Source: Kiritimatiellia bacterium (lineage in GTDB: Bacteria > Verrucomicrobiota > Kiritimatiellia > RFP12 > DVOR01). From it: a DNA stretch of 64,000 bases. Location of the stretch: positions 1-64,000 of the forward strand of contig JAFYWN010000032.1 of NCBI GenBank assembly GCA_017558005.1. The letters are read 5' to 3'. Below the pieces are notes generated by a model. That model saw nothing but the letters and a program-made list of their open reading frames with translations, had not been told where the DNA came from and searched no databases. Positions 9,093-17,753 of the stretch are shown here, in pieces. Numbering within the stretch: the first letter of the stretch is position 1; each line of letters starts with the position of its first letter. Made by a program: the position numbers and the translations under genes.

Positions 9093-10856
9093 ATGTTGAA
9101 CATTCGTTGGAAACGTATCGGTAAAAACATCTCAGAACGTTTTCGCCCTGAGGTGCTTCAATGCTTCAAAGAAGGTTATAACCTAAAAACCTTTATGGCT
9201 GACGCAGTAGCAGGATTAATCGTTGCTGCGGTCGCACTCCCACTCGCCATCGCCTTTTCCATTGCTGCAGGACTGCCCCCACAGGCGGGTTTAATCACTG
9301 CGGTGATCGCGGGCTTTGCGATTTCAGCCCTTGGCGGGTGTCGCGTACAAATCGGTGGACCAACGGGCGCATTCATTGTCATCATCTATGGCATCTACGC
9401 ACAGTTTGGTATGTCAGGATTGGCAATTGCCACCATTATGGCGGGCGCAATCCTAATTATCTTGGGCTTCTGTGGCTTAGGCTCCATCATTAAATACATT
9501 CCCTATCCCGTGACGGTGGGCTTTACCTCAGGTATCGCGCTCATCATCTTCGCGGGGCAGATTGAAGCCCTGCTCGGACTTGACTGCACCCACGCCTTGG
9601 CAACGATCGGAATAGAAAAGATGCCCGGCGACTTCGTGGGAAAGCTCAACGTCTATGCCCATGCGTTAAACACCGTCAATTGGGGTGCCGTGGCCATTTC
9701 AGCCATTACGATTCTCATTTGCATTTATTGGAAGCGCGTCACCCAAAAGGTGCCAGGCTCAATTGTTGCCATCGTGATTACCACCATCGTGGCGATTGTC
9801 TTTGAATCCTTCGGAATTGAAGTAGCGACCATCGGCAGCAAGTTCCCCGCCGTAGCCCAAGGCATGAGCTTAAGCCTTCCACAATTCCCCACCATTGAAT
9901 GGAGCGCCATTCGCGAATTGGTCTCGCCCGCAATTTCAATTGCACTGCTCGCAGGCATTGAATCACTACTCTCAGCTGTTGTGGCAGATGGTATGATTGG
10001 CCGCCGTCACAACTCCAATACCGAACTCATCGGTGAAGGCATCGCCAATATCCTCTCGCCCCTCTTCGGCGGCATCCCCGCCACGGGCGCAATTGCCCGT
10101 ACGGCAACCAACATCAAGAATGGCGGTAAGACACCTGTCGCAGGCATCCTGCACGCCGTCTTCCTCCTGCTCATCATGCTCTTTCTGGGCCGTTATGCCG
10201 CCCTCATCCCAATGGCAACCCTCGGCGGCGTGGTGGCAATCGTCGCCTACAACATGAGCGAACTGCACTTGGTAAAGGGGTTATTCAAAAGCACCCGTTC
10301 AGATGTGCTGGTGATGCTCACCAGCTTCCTGCTCACCGTCTTCATTGATTTGACGGTCGCCATTCAGGCGGGCGTCCTTTTGGCAGCATTCCTCTTCATT
10401 CGCCGTATGAGTGAATCCACTGAAGCGCGCAACATCACTCGCCTCTTAGCAGGTGCCCCTCAAACGCCACGTGCAGATGACTTAGGCCAACCCGGCACCG
10501 AAGTCCCCGAAGGGGTGGAAGTCTTTGAAATCTATGGCGCACTCTTCTTCGGCGCAGCGGATAAGTTCAAAGACACCCTTCTCTCCAATCGTCGCAATCG
10601 CCCCAAAGTGCTCGTCTTACGTATGCGTCACGTCTTGGTCTTAGATGCGACGGCGCTTCACTCATTGGAAGAAGTTTACACCCACACAGCGGCACGCGGC
10701 ATCACCCTGATTCTCTCCGGCGTGACGGCGCAACCGCTCATGTTGATGGTGCGCTCGGGCTTCTTAGATCGCATCGGCCAGCCCAACGTCCACGGGCACA
10801 TCGTGGATGCCTTGGGTCGTGCCCGCGAAATTTTGGCAGAGAAGGCGACAGAATAA
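9093..10856 (+). CDS. SulP family anion transporter with STAS domain
   Basis: This 587-aa inner-membrane protein has about 12-14 hydrophobic segments between residues 35 and 430, with SulP signatures such as GLPPQAGLITAVIAG, GGCRVQIGGPTGAF and NILSPLFGGIPATGAIARTA. A C-terminal STAS domain (about 470-575, GALFFGAADKF...LVLRMRHVLVLDATALHSL) follows. Relatives carry sulfate, bicarbonate or dicarboxylates, and the substrate is not evident here. The start at 9093 is chosen for its GAAGGA site. Confidence 0.92.
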   Translation: MLNIRWKRIGKNISERFRPEVLQCFKEGYNLKTFMADAVAGLIVAAVALPLAIAFSIAAGLPPQAGLITAVIAGFAISALGGCRVQIGGPTGAFIVIIYGIYAQFGMSGLAIATIMAGAILIILGFCGLGSIIKYIPYPVTVGFTSGIALIIFAGQIEALLGLDCTHALATIGIEKMPGDFVGKLNVYAHALNTVNWGAVAISAITILICIYWKRVTQKVPGSIVAIVITTIVAIVFESFGIEVATIGSKFPAVAQGMSLSLPQFPTIEWSAIRELVSPAISIALLAGIESLLSAVVADGMIGRRHNSNTELIGEGIANILSPLFGGIPATGAIARTATNIKNGGKTPVAGILHAVFLLLIMLFLGRYAALIPMATLGGVVAIVAYNMSELHLVKGLFKSTRSDVLVMLTSFLLTVFIDLTVAIQAGVLLAAFLFIRRMSESTEARNITRLLAGAPQTPRADDLGQPGTEVPEGVEVFEIYGALFFGAADKFKDTLLSNRRNRPKVLVLRMRHVLVLDATALHSLEEVYTHTAARGITLILSGVTAQPLMLMVRSGFLDRIGQPNVHGHIVDALGRAREILAEKATE

Positions 10857-10880
10857 TTCTCCGCCTCGCCTCACTGTACG

Positions 10881-10917
10881 AACGGATATCTCAGCCCGAG
10901 ATATCCGTTTCTTTTTT
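10881..10917 (+). terminator. Terminator of the SulP gene
   Basis: AACGGATATCTC pairs with GAGATATCCGTT around a short loop, followed by a T-rich tract. Confidence 0.9.
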
Positions 10918-10978
10918 GTATCCACCTGAATGAAATTGCAAGAAGAGAGGCTCCACAAGTGCATCTATCAGAAAAGCA

Positions 10979-10987
10979 TGGTATAAT
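10979..10987 (+). promoter_or_regulatory. Extended -10 promoter of hemB
   Basis: TGGTATAAT is a perfect extended -10 ending 6 bases before the hemB ATG, so the transcript would start at or next to the start codon. Confidence 0.5.
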
Positions 10988-10993
10988 TCCACC

Positions 10994-11995
10994 ATGAATA
11001 CGTTTCCTGACCTTCGACTGAGTCGTTTACGGCGAACCGCCGGCATCCGCGCAATGTTTGACCTTGAAATCCCCGCACCCGCAAAATGGTGTTGGCCCAC
11101 CTTTGTAGTGCCCGGCAAGGGAATCAAGGAAGAAATTGCCTCCATGCCAGGGCAATATCGTTACTCGCCAGATACACTCGTCAGTGCAGTTGAAAAGGTC
11201 GTGCAACAAGGCGTGGGGTCTGTCCTCCTCTTCGGTCAAACCGATGGCGTAAAAGACAATGGCGGCTCACAGGCGTGGCATGACCATGGTGCAGTGCAAC
11301 AAGCCGTTCGTCTTCTCAAAAGCGCCTTCCCTCACCTAACCGTCATGACCGACGTCTGCCTCTGCGCGTACACCGACCACGGACACTGTGCGCCGTTACG
11401 TCCAGATGGATCACTTGACAACGATGCGGCCTGCGAATGCCTCGCAAAGGTGGCCCTCTCCCACGCAGCGGCAGGCGCAGATGTAGTAGCCCCCTCTGCC
11501 ATGATGGATGGACAAATCGCCGCCATCCGTGCCGCTTTAACGGAAAACGATTTCAATCAAACACTCCTCATGGCCTACTCCACCAAGTTCGCCTCTGCTT
11601 GTTACGGGCCCTTCCGCGACGCAGAAGATAGCGCACCGCAACTGCGCCCTGGCATGCCCGCTGACCGAAAGGGTTATCAAGCCTCCTATGCCAACCCCCG
11701 AAATGCCCTCATGGAGTCGGTCTTAGACGAAGCAGAAGGCGCTGACATCTTGATGGTTAAGCCCGCCCTCTTCTACCTTGACATGGTTCGTGCAGTTCGC
11801 GAACAAACCCTTCTGCCGGTGGCCGCCTACAACGTTAGTGGCGAGTATTCGATGCTCATCGCAACTGCCCGTCAAGGATGGGGCGACTTAGATGAACTCG
11901 TGCGCGAAAGCACCATGGGCATTGTGCGGGCGGGTGCCGACCTCATCATTTCCTATTGGGCTTCGGAATACGAACGCTTCTTCGGCAAACGCTAA
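10994..11995 (+). CDS. hemB: Delta-aminolevulinic acid dehydratase (porphobilinogen synthase)
   Basis: This 333-aa enzyme condenses two 5-aminolevulinate molecules to porphobilinogen in tetrapyrrole synthesis. The Schiff-base lysines lie in YSTKFAS and ILMVKPALFY. The stretch DVCLCAYTDHGHC has the three cysteines of zinc-dependent HemB enzymes. The N terminus (RLSRLRRT) fits the family, which supports the start at 10994, yet there is no ribosome site and the -10 element sits almost on the ATG. No other heme gene is in the window. Confidence 0.96.
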   Translation: MNTFPDLRLSRLRRTAGIRAMFDLEIPAPAKWCWPTFVVPGKGIKEEIASMPGQYRYSPDTLVSAVEKVVQQGVGSVLLFGQTDGVKDNGGSQAWHDHGAVQQAVRLLKSAFPHLTVMTDVCLCAYTDHGHCAPLRPDGSLDNDAACECLAKVALSHAAAGADVVAPSAMMDGQIAAIRAALTENDFNQTLLMAYSTKFASACYGPFRDAEDSAPQLRPGMPADRKGYQASYANPRNALMESVLDEAEGADILMVKPALFYLDMVRAVREQTLLPVAAYNVSGEYSMLIATARQGWGDLDELVRESTMGIVRAGADLIISYWASEYERFFGKR

Positions 11996-12303
11996 TTCAT
12001 TCTAAAGTGTACATTGCTACGACCGCGACGATTTTCTTAATAAATCCGCGGTCTTCTTTTTTACCTCTCCTAAAGATAAGATTACGGTACCTCGGCGAGG
12101 CTCAGAAGAAAGCGGAGCGCTTCAATGGAGAACGGGTAGAAAAGTTCACTTTTCGCTTATTTTTTATCATTTTCATCATTTTTCTTTCACTTTTTCAACA
12201 AATTCATTGTAAAAGTGTCTATTTTTTACTACAATTTGGAGTGTTGGTTTTCGTGCTGACATTTTGCGATGTCAGTCATTTAATTGAAAGGACTAAGAAA
12301 ACA
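11996..12303. other. Spacer and leader of the sugar operon
   Basis: After the hemB terminator (12021-12061), about 240 bases of AT-rich sequence precede the cupin gene. I see no gene and no riboswitch I can name. GAAAGGACTAAG just before 12304 is the ribosome site. Confidence 0.45.
12021..12061 (+). terminator. Probable terminator of hemB
   Basis: GACCGCG pairs with CGCGGTC across a 19-base loop, followed by TTCTTTTTT. Confidence 0.65.
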
Positions 12304-13026
12304 ATGGATACGGTAAAAATGATGCGTTTCGGCGCTCTGGCAGCACTCGCTGCGACGTTTATGGGATTTTCTGCAGGTTGCTGCGGTACGGCAACTTGCC
12401 CAACTGCTAATGCAAAGGAGATTGTTCAAGTGACTAATGATGCTTTTTACACCGATGGTAAGTTCGATGCTGAAAAGGGCAAGCAGGCTTATATCGATTT
12501 GATGAAGAAACTCGGTGCACCCGTTTATGCTCGTTACACCGATGAACCCGGCTTCCTCTGGGCTGTTGACTTCGCACAGGGCGACTTCGCTGCATTCGGT
12601 ATGGGTGGCGTTTTCTGGGAAAACAACCGCGAAAAGGAATATTTCGCACACGAAATCTTCTTGCTCCCTGGTCAGTCGATTGCTGAACACTGCCACAAGC
12701 CTACGACCGATGATAAGGGTCCCTTGCAGTGCAAACACGAAGCTTGGCAGGTGCGTTATGGTTCTGTCTATGGCTTCAGCGAAGTGGGCGAGCCCAACCT
12801 CGACCAGTATCCTGAAGCGAAGGCAATGCTCGCCAAGTGCCAGGCTCCGCACATGAACAGCGTCCACGTGGAAAAGTGGGAAGCTGATGGCAAGGTGCAT
12901 CGTTTAGCTAAGGATGAAACTTGGCACTTCATGATGGGCGGTCCGGAAGGCGCAATCGTCTCCGAATATGCCACCTATCACGATGGCAACGGCCTCCGTT
13001 TCAGCTGCCCGAACGTGGCATTCTAA
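12304..13026 (+). CDS. Exported cupin sugar isomerase-like protein (YdaE/D-lyxose isomerase type)
   Basis: This 240-aa protein starts with a signal sequence and a GFSAGCC stretch that could be a lipobox, so it is probably exported or lipid-anchored. The rest resembles the cupin of Bacillus YdaE, a D-lyxose isomerase: LLPGQSIAEHCHKP supplies the two metal His, CKHEAWQVRYGSVYG the Glu, and DETWHFMMGGPEGAIVSEY the third His. Activity is inferred from these motifs. An export signal is unusual for this enzyme. Codon choice is strongly biased (GAA, AAG, GCT), which suggests high expression. It heads a run with a VOC protein, dhaK, dhaL and an lsrF-like gene. Confidence 0.72.
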   Translation: MDTVKMMRFGALAALAATFMGFSAGCCGTATCPTANAKEIVQVTNDAFYTDGKFDAEKGKQAYIDLMKKLGAPVYARYTDEPGFLWAVDFAQGDFAAFGMGGVFWENNREKEYFAHEIFLLPGQSIAEHCHKPTTDDKGPLQCKHEAWQVRYGSVYGFSEVGEPNLDQYPEAKAMLAKCQAPHMNSVHVEKWEADGKVHRLAKDETWHFMMGGPEGAIVSEYATYHDGNGLRFSCPNVAF

Positions 13027-13099
13027 TTTCAAAACCCTTAGAGCCGGTGCAATTCCGGCTCTAAGGAGTCTCTTTCTACTAACACTAAGGAGTTAAACA

Positions 13100-13408
13100 A
13101 TGAAGTACATGCACACCGGCATGCTCGTCGGCGAAAAGATGCCCGACATGGTTTATGTGGAACCCTTGAAGGTTTGGATCACCGATGCTTCCAAGGATAA
13201 GTACGCAATCGAATTCCTTTATTTTGAACCCGATTCTCCGATGGCTGCCGCTATTCAGGAACAGCCCCACGTCGCTTACGAAGTGGAAGATATCGACGCC
13301 GCACTTGAAGGCAAGGCCATCCTCTGGAACAAGATGGACATCGGCAATGCCTACATCGCATTTGTCTATGACAATAGCACGGTTGTTGAATTCTACCAGA
13401 GCAAGTAA
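13100..13408 (+). CDS. VOC/glyoxalase-like small protein
   Basis: This 102-aa soluble protein has a vicinal-oxygen-chelate flavour: PHVAYEVEDIDAALEG in the middle, then IAFVYDNSTVVEFYQ at the end, where the Glu matches the usual metal ligand. It is shorter than a full VOC repeat pair and probably dimerises. AAGGAGTT precedes the start. Position in the sugar operon suggests an epimerase, isomerase or binding role, which is inference. Confidence 0.65.
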   Translation: MKYMHTGMLVGEKMPDMVYVEPLKVWITDASKDKYAIEFLYFEPDSPMAAAIQEQPHVAYEVEDIDAALEGKAILWNKMDIGNAYIAFVYDNSTVVEFYQSK

Positions 13409-13443
13409 TTCGCTTTCACCCTCTAACTAAAGGAGCATTAATC

Positions 13444-14451
13444 ATGCCGATGAAGAAATTTATGAATGACCCCGCGAACCTCACCGCAGAAATGTTGGAA
13501 GGTCTCGCACTCGCCTACTCTGACAAGGTGAAAATCGTCAACGAACGCATCGTCGTGCGTACCCAGCCCAAGGCTGAAGACAAGGTCGCTTTGATCTGCT
13601 TCGGCGGCACCGGTCACGAACCCGCCATGCACGGTTTCGTCGGTGAAGGTATGGCTGACGCAGCAGTGGCTGGCGACGTCTTCGCCGCTCCTGGTGGTCC
13701 CAAGGTTTTTGAAGCCATTGATATGTTCAAGCGTCCCGCAGGCGTGATTTTGCTTACGCTCAACCACAATGGTGACCGCATGGCCGCTCGCAAGGCCCTC
13801 CGCCTCGCTGAAAAGGCTGGCATCGAAAACATCAAGGAAATCATCGTTCAGGAAGATATCGCTCCTGGCATCGATGCAGATCCGGAAGATCGTCGCGGTC
13901 TCGGCGGTTGCATCCCCTTGATGAAGGTCATGGGCGCCGCTTGCGAAGCAGGTAAGTCGATTGACGAAGTGCTCGCCATCGGTGAAGCTTTCCACGCTCA
14001 GCTCGCAACCCTCTCCGTGGCACTCAAGGTGGCTACCCACCCGCAGAACGGCGCTGAAATCGGTGCACTCGCTGATGACGAAATGGAAATCGGCATGGGT
14101 CAGCATGGTGAAGGCGGCGGCGGCGTGATGAAGATTCAGACCGCTGACGAAACCGCTAAGATCATGGTGGAACGCCTCGTGGCCGCCACCAAGCTTCAGT
14201 CTGGCGATCGCGCGCTCCTCATCATCAATGGTTCTGGTGCGACCACCGCGATGGAAATGCTCATCTGCTACCGTGCAGCCGCTAAGATTCTCATGGGCAT
14301 GGGCATCTCGCTCGTGAATGGTTTGGCCACCGAACTCCTCACCGTGCAGGAAATGGCTGGCTTCCAGATGACCCTCGCTAAGGTCACCCCTGAAACCGAC
14401 GCCCTGCTCAAGGCGAAGTCCAACGCTCCCTACTGGGTTTGCAATGGCTAA
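13444..14451 (+). CDS. dhaK: Dihydroxyacetone kinase subunit DhaK-like
   Basis: This 335-aa protein matches the substrate-binding subunit of dihydroxyacetone-type kinases. The loop FGGTGHEPAMHGFVGEGM corresponds to the GGxGHEP motif, and EIGMGQHGEGG holds the His that binds the ketose as a hemiaminal. The usual Pro of the HGEPG motif is replaced by Gly, so the substrate may differ from dihydroxyacetone; erythrulose-type kinases share this fold. The phosphate donor subunit DhaL follows. The start with AAAGGAG upstream is clear. Confidence 0.88.
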   Translation: MPMKKFMNDPANLTAEMLEGLALAYSDKVKIVNERIVVRTQPKAEDKVALICFGGTGHEPAMHGFVGEGMADAAVAGDVFAAPGGPKVFEAIDMFKRPAGVILLTLNHNGDRMAARKALRLAEKAGIENIKEIIVQEDIAPGIDADPEDRRGLGGCIPLMKVMGAACEAGKSIDEVLAIGEAFHAQLATLSVALKVATHPQNGAEIGALADDEMEIGMGQHGEGGGGVMKIQTADETAKIMVERLVAATKLQSGDRALLIINGSGATTAMEMLICYRAAAKILMGMGISLVNGLATELLTVQEMAGFQMTLAKVTPETDALLKAKSNAPYWVCNG

Positions 14452-14457
14452 TTCTCA

Positions 14458-14481
14458 TGGGAGGCGCCCTCGCGCCTCCCA
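14458..14481 (+). promoter_or_regulatory. Perfect hairpin between dhaK and dhaL
   Basis: TGGGAGGCGC and GCGCCTCCCA form a 10-bp stem with a CCTC loop. No T tract follows, so this is more likely an mRNA-stabilising or expression-tuning element than a terminator. Confidence 0.6.
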
Positions 14482-14510
14482 CACCACCTTTCAACAGGAC
14501 CCTCTAAATC

Positions 14511-15110
14511 ATGACACTCGAACAATTCAAGACCATCTGGAAGAATGCCCAGGTCGCTATCAACGAAAACGAAAAGCGTTTCTCTGAACTCGATGCCGCC
14601 ACCGGCGGTGATGGTGACCACGGCACTGCAATCGTTGCTGCTCTGAACGCAATCGTTCACGCAGAAGGCGACGACTTCAAGACCTACATCACCGACATGG
14701 CAGAAAAGTTGGAAACCGAAGCCTCTGGTTCCACCTCCTCGCTCTATGGTGCGTGGTGCGAAGGTATGGCAGACGCAGTGGCCGCTGGCAAGACCGAACT
14801 TGATGCTGACGAACTCGCAGAGATGTTCGAAGGCGGCTTCGACGAAATCTGCTGCGTGACCAAGGCTCGCAAGGGCGACAAGACCATGATGGACGCACTT
14901 CAGCCCGCCACCGAAGCCCTTCTCGCGGCTAAGGATCAGGGTGAAGCAGCGATGTTTGCTGCTGCTGCCGCCGCCGCTAAGGCTGGTTCTGAAGCTACCG
15001 CTCAGATGCAGGCTAAGTTCGGTCGTGCTCGCAACCTCGGCGAACGCTCCATCGGCGCAATCGACGCTGGTTCGGCTTCCATGGCTGTGATCTTCGCAGC
15101 TTTCGCCTAA
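14511..15110 (+). CDS. dhaL: Dihydroxyacetone kinase subunit DhaL-like
   Basis: This 199-aa nucleotide-binding subunit has all DhaL motifs: GGDGDHG with the Mg-binding Asp residues near residue 33, SGSTSSLYG, KGDKTMMDAL, and GRARNLGERSIGAIDAGSAS near the C terminus. Together with DhaK it would phosphorylate a short ketose. Whether it uses ATP or a PTS phospho-donor (DhaM) cannot be told; no dhaM is near. Confidence 0.9.
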   Translation: MTLEQFKTIWKNAQVAINENEKRFSELDAATGGDGDHGTAIVAALNAIVHAEGDDFKTYITDMAEKLETEASGSTSSLYGAWCEGMADAVAAGKTELDADELAEMFEGGFDEICCVTKARKGDKTMMDALQPATEALLAAKDQGEAAMFAAAAAAAKAGSEATAQMQAKFGRARNLGERSIGAIDAGSASMAVIFAAFA

Positions 15111-15150
15111 TTTAATCCAACCTTTCATCTTAACGACAGGAGTTATTACC

Positions 15151-16023
15151 ATGGCAGATATGGATAATTTCAAAGAAGCCACCGCTTTCGGCGTGGGCAC
15201 CCCTCAGAAGACCATCGGCTTCCCCCTCAAGGGTTGCTCCAATCTTGACTGGGGCATGAAGAACCGCCTCTCCCGCATCTTCAATCCCAAGGACGGCAAG
15301 TCCCTCATGCTCGCTTGCGACCACGGCTTCATCATGGGCCCCACTGGCGGCGTTGAACGTGTCGATCTCTCCATCGTCCCCTTGATGAAGTATGCTGACT
15401 GCTTGATGTGCACCCGCGGCATTCTCCGTTCCGTCATTCCTCCGACCAACACGATTCCCGTCTGCTTGCGTTCTGACGCTGGCTCCTCGATCCTCACCAA
15501 CCTCAATGACAACGTGGTGATCGATCCTGAAGACGCCATCCGCATGAACGTCTCTGCAATGGCCGTGATGGTGGCCGTGGGTGATGAACTCATGGAAGCC
15601 AAGACGATGGCTAACCTCTACCACACGGTGGATATCGGTCAGAAGTATGGCATCCCCGTCATGGGCGTGACCGCTGTGGGTAAGCAGATGGCTCGCGATG
15701 CTAAGTACTTCCGTTTGGCCACCCGTATGTGCGCAGAAAACGGTGCCAACATCGTAAAGTCCTACTACACCGAAGGCTTCGAAACCGTGACCGCTTCCTG
15801 CCCCGTGCCGATCGTGATTGCTGGCGGCAAGAAGATCCCTGAACGCGACGCGCTCGAACTCGCCTACCGCGCAATGAACGAAGGCGCCGCAGGTGTGGAT
15901 ATGGGTCGCAACGTCTTCCAGTCCGAAAATCCTGCTGCAATGATCCGCGCCGTGGCTGCGGTCATTCACAAGAACATGAAGCCGGAAGAAGCTTATCAGA
16001 TGTACCAGGACCTCTCCAAGTAA
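15151..16023 (+). CDS. LsrF-like thiolase / DhnA-type class I aldolase
   Basis: This 290-aa TIM-barrel protein closely follows E. coli LsrF along its whole length: LDWGMKNRLSRIFNPK, ACDHGFIMGPTGGVER, CTRGILRS, VPIVIAGGKK and GAAGVDMGRNVFQS. The Schiff-base Lys is in NIVKSYYTEGFE. LsrF converts phosphorylated AI-2 product (3-hydroxy-5-phosphonooxypentane-2,4-dione) and CoA to DHAP and acetyl-CoA. Other family members are fructose-bisphosphate aldolases. Coupling to dhaK/dhaL suggests cleavage of a phosphorylated ketose; no lsrK or lsrG homologue is present. Confidence 0.85.
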   Translation: MADMDNFKEATAFGVGTPQKTIGFPLKGCSNLDWGMKNRLSRIFNPKDGKSLMLACDHGFIMGPTGGVERVDLSIVPLMKYADCLMCTRGILRSVIPPTNTIPVCLRSDAGSSILTNLNDNVVIDPEDAIRMNVSAMAVMVAVGDELMEAKTMANLYHTVDIGQKYGIPVMGVTAVGKQMARDAKYFRLATRMCAENGANIVKSYYTEGFETVTASCPVPIVIAGGKKIPERDALELAYRAMNEGAAGVDMGRNVFQSENPAAMIRAVAAVIHKNMKPEEAYQMYQDLSK

Positions 16024-16041
16024 GTCCCCAAAACATCTCTC

Positions 16042-16079
16042 AATCACGCTTCGCATCTCGCGAGGCGTGATTATTTTTT
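16042..16079 (+). terminator. Terminator of the sugar operon
   Basis: AATCACGCTTCGC pairs with GCGAGGCGTGATT (13 bp with one G-T pair), followed by ATTTTTT. Confidence 0.93.
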
Positions 16080-16306
16080 ACACTAAACAATTTACACCAA
16101 GCTGTCACACCTCGGCTTCCAAACGTGGGAGCTTAAGCCACGGCGAAATGCCACAATCCGCTTCACCCACACGTTCAATAAAGGGTGACCATCGCGTTAA
16201 ACCAAATTATGAACTAAACAGATTAGCGCTTCTCCATTTACCTCTCTCATTTTCAAAAATCACACGCACTTACACACGCCCTTTTTAAAAGACTTCATTT
16301 GCCACT

Positions 16307-16336
16307 TTTACAATCCCACTGCACCTTTGCTATAAT
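16307..16336 (+). promoter_or_regulatory. Promoter of the exosortase operon
   Basis: TTTACA, an 18-base spacer and TATAAT. The -10 ends 7 bases before the ATG at 16344, pointing to a leaderless transcript. Confidence 0.55.
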
Positions 16337-16343
16337 TAATGTA

Positions 16344-17753
16344 ATGTTTTCGAAACTCAAACTCTTAACTCAAATCGGCCTCTATGCGCTCATCATAAGC
16401 ATTGGGTGTTGGTCCTTTTATCACACGCTTTCCAATCCCACCCCTTTCCCGAATGAGGCCCCCCACTTGCTGACTGCGGCAGTGGAAGCAGAGGCATGTA
16501 ACCTCTCCATGTTGCCCGAGGCGAGCCTCGCAACACGCCAACCCTTTCACGAATGTGCCGCCGCCTTTGTCCGCTTTATTAGCGAAAGTCGTCCCAATGG
16601 CTACCGCACACGTACCTATCGTCTATTCCCGATGCTCCTCTCGATTTTCTTTCTCCTCGCCTTGCCGGCATTGGGGATGAAACGTCGCGGGGGCTGTTTT
16701 GAGACGGATGATGCGCTTTTTTGGACGGCCTTATTCGTCATCTTCTCGCCTGCCTTTTCAAGCTATGGCTCGCTTTTTCTTCCCCTCTCCTTCCAAGCGC
16801 TCCTCTTTTTAGGACTCCTTATCTCTTTTCGAGCGTATGTGCAATGGCCAGGCTATCTCTCGGCAATCGTCATTGCCCTCTGCATCTCCCTCGGCATTAG
16901 CATCAATGCTGACATGGCGTGGGTCTCCCTCCTCTTCGTGCCAGCGATTGCAATCAGCGTGGGATGGAGACGCATTTGCCTCTATTGGCACACGGGCCAC
17001 TTCCTCACCTTCTGCGGCGTCTTGGCCGCAAGCCTTGGGAGCGGCATCTACTTTGATCTCATTCAAGCCCCTACGTTGCCTAATTTCACCTTCCCTGCGG
17101 GGTGCGTCACACTGCATGCCTATTGGTTTGCCTTAGGTGGCTTTTCCTTGATTGCTTGGGTTAGCATGATTTTCTGGTGCGCCTACCATCCAGATAAACG
17201 TTGGGCAAAACTCTTCACCCTCATCTTTCCTTTACTTTTCATCTCCTCCTTTGGATTTGCTCGCGGCGGTGGGTTTGCGGTGCCCTTGGTTTGCATCTCC
17301 CCGATTCTCTTGGCGATGGCGCTCTCTGCGATTCCCAATCTACGCATCCGCATCATCATGGGCGGCATCACCCTTTTGGTTTTGGCACTCTACGTTCCAG
17401 AGCTCAACCACCATCCCCTCACACGCGAGGCCCAACGGCACTTTGCGCGCACCTTAATCCATCACACCCAAGCGCAAAAAGGCACCCCCATCACCACGGC
17501 CATCCGCTTCAACGATCCCGAGTGGTGCGCCTTCTCTGTTTGGCCCATCCGCCATACGCGGTTAGTCTCTGGCGAAGCGACACCTCACGCCACCCTTTCA
17601 CGCGTTGATCGTCTGCTCACCGACCACCCCCTCCCGCAAGACGTACGCGCCGAACTCCTCTTCTCCCGCCCCGTCACTCGGATAGAAACCCTTTCCCTTT
17701 ACACAACGCACCCCGTCACGACACCCGCTCCCACACCGCCTAAAACGTTATGA
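16344..17753 (+). CDS. Polytopic membrane protein of unknown function
   Basis: This 469-aa protein has about ten hydrophobic segments, a short extracytoplasmic loop after the first, and a soluble C terminus of ~110 residues rich in Thr and Pro. The general layout resembles glycosyltransferase-like integral membrane proteins of exosortase and polysaccharide loci, but I see no diagnostic motif. The start at 16344 fits the -10 element directly upstream. Its stop overlaps the exosortase start (ATGA), so the two are coupled and may work together. Confidence 0.7.
   Translation: MFSKLKLLTQIGLYALIISIGCWSFYHTLSNPTPFPNEAPHLLTAAVEAEACNLSMLPEASLATRQPFHECAAAFVRFISESRPNGYRTRTYRLFPMLLSIFFLLALPALGMKRRGGCFETDDALFWTALFVIFSPAFSSYGSLFLPLSFQALLFLGLLISFRAYVQWPGYLSAIVIALCISLGISINADMAWVSLLFVPAIAISVGWRRICLYWHTGHFLTFCGVLAASLGSGIYFDLIQAPTLPNFTFPAGCVTLHAYWFALGGFSLIAWVSMIFWCAYHPDKRWAKLFTLIFPLLFISSFGFARGGGFAVPLVCISPILLAMALSAIPNLRIRIIMGGITLLVLALYVPELNHHPLTREAQRHFARTLIHHTQAQKGTPITTAIRFNDPEWCAFSVWPIRHTRLVSGEATPHATLSRVDRLLTDHPLPQDVRAELLFSRPVTRIETLSLYTTHPVTTPAPTPPKTL

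Larger units (their letters stand above)
16024..16343. other. Spacer after the sugar operon
   Basis: It contains the terminator at 16042-16079 and a promoter at its right end (16307-16336). No gene is seen in the 230 bases between. Confidence 0.45.

Noticed and set aside
12062-12303. Riboswitch before the cupin gene
   Set aside because: The leader is AT-rich and has only small hairpins; no known riboswitch core could be recognised.
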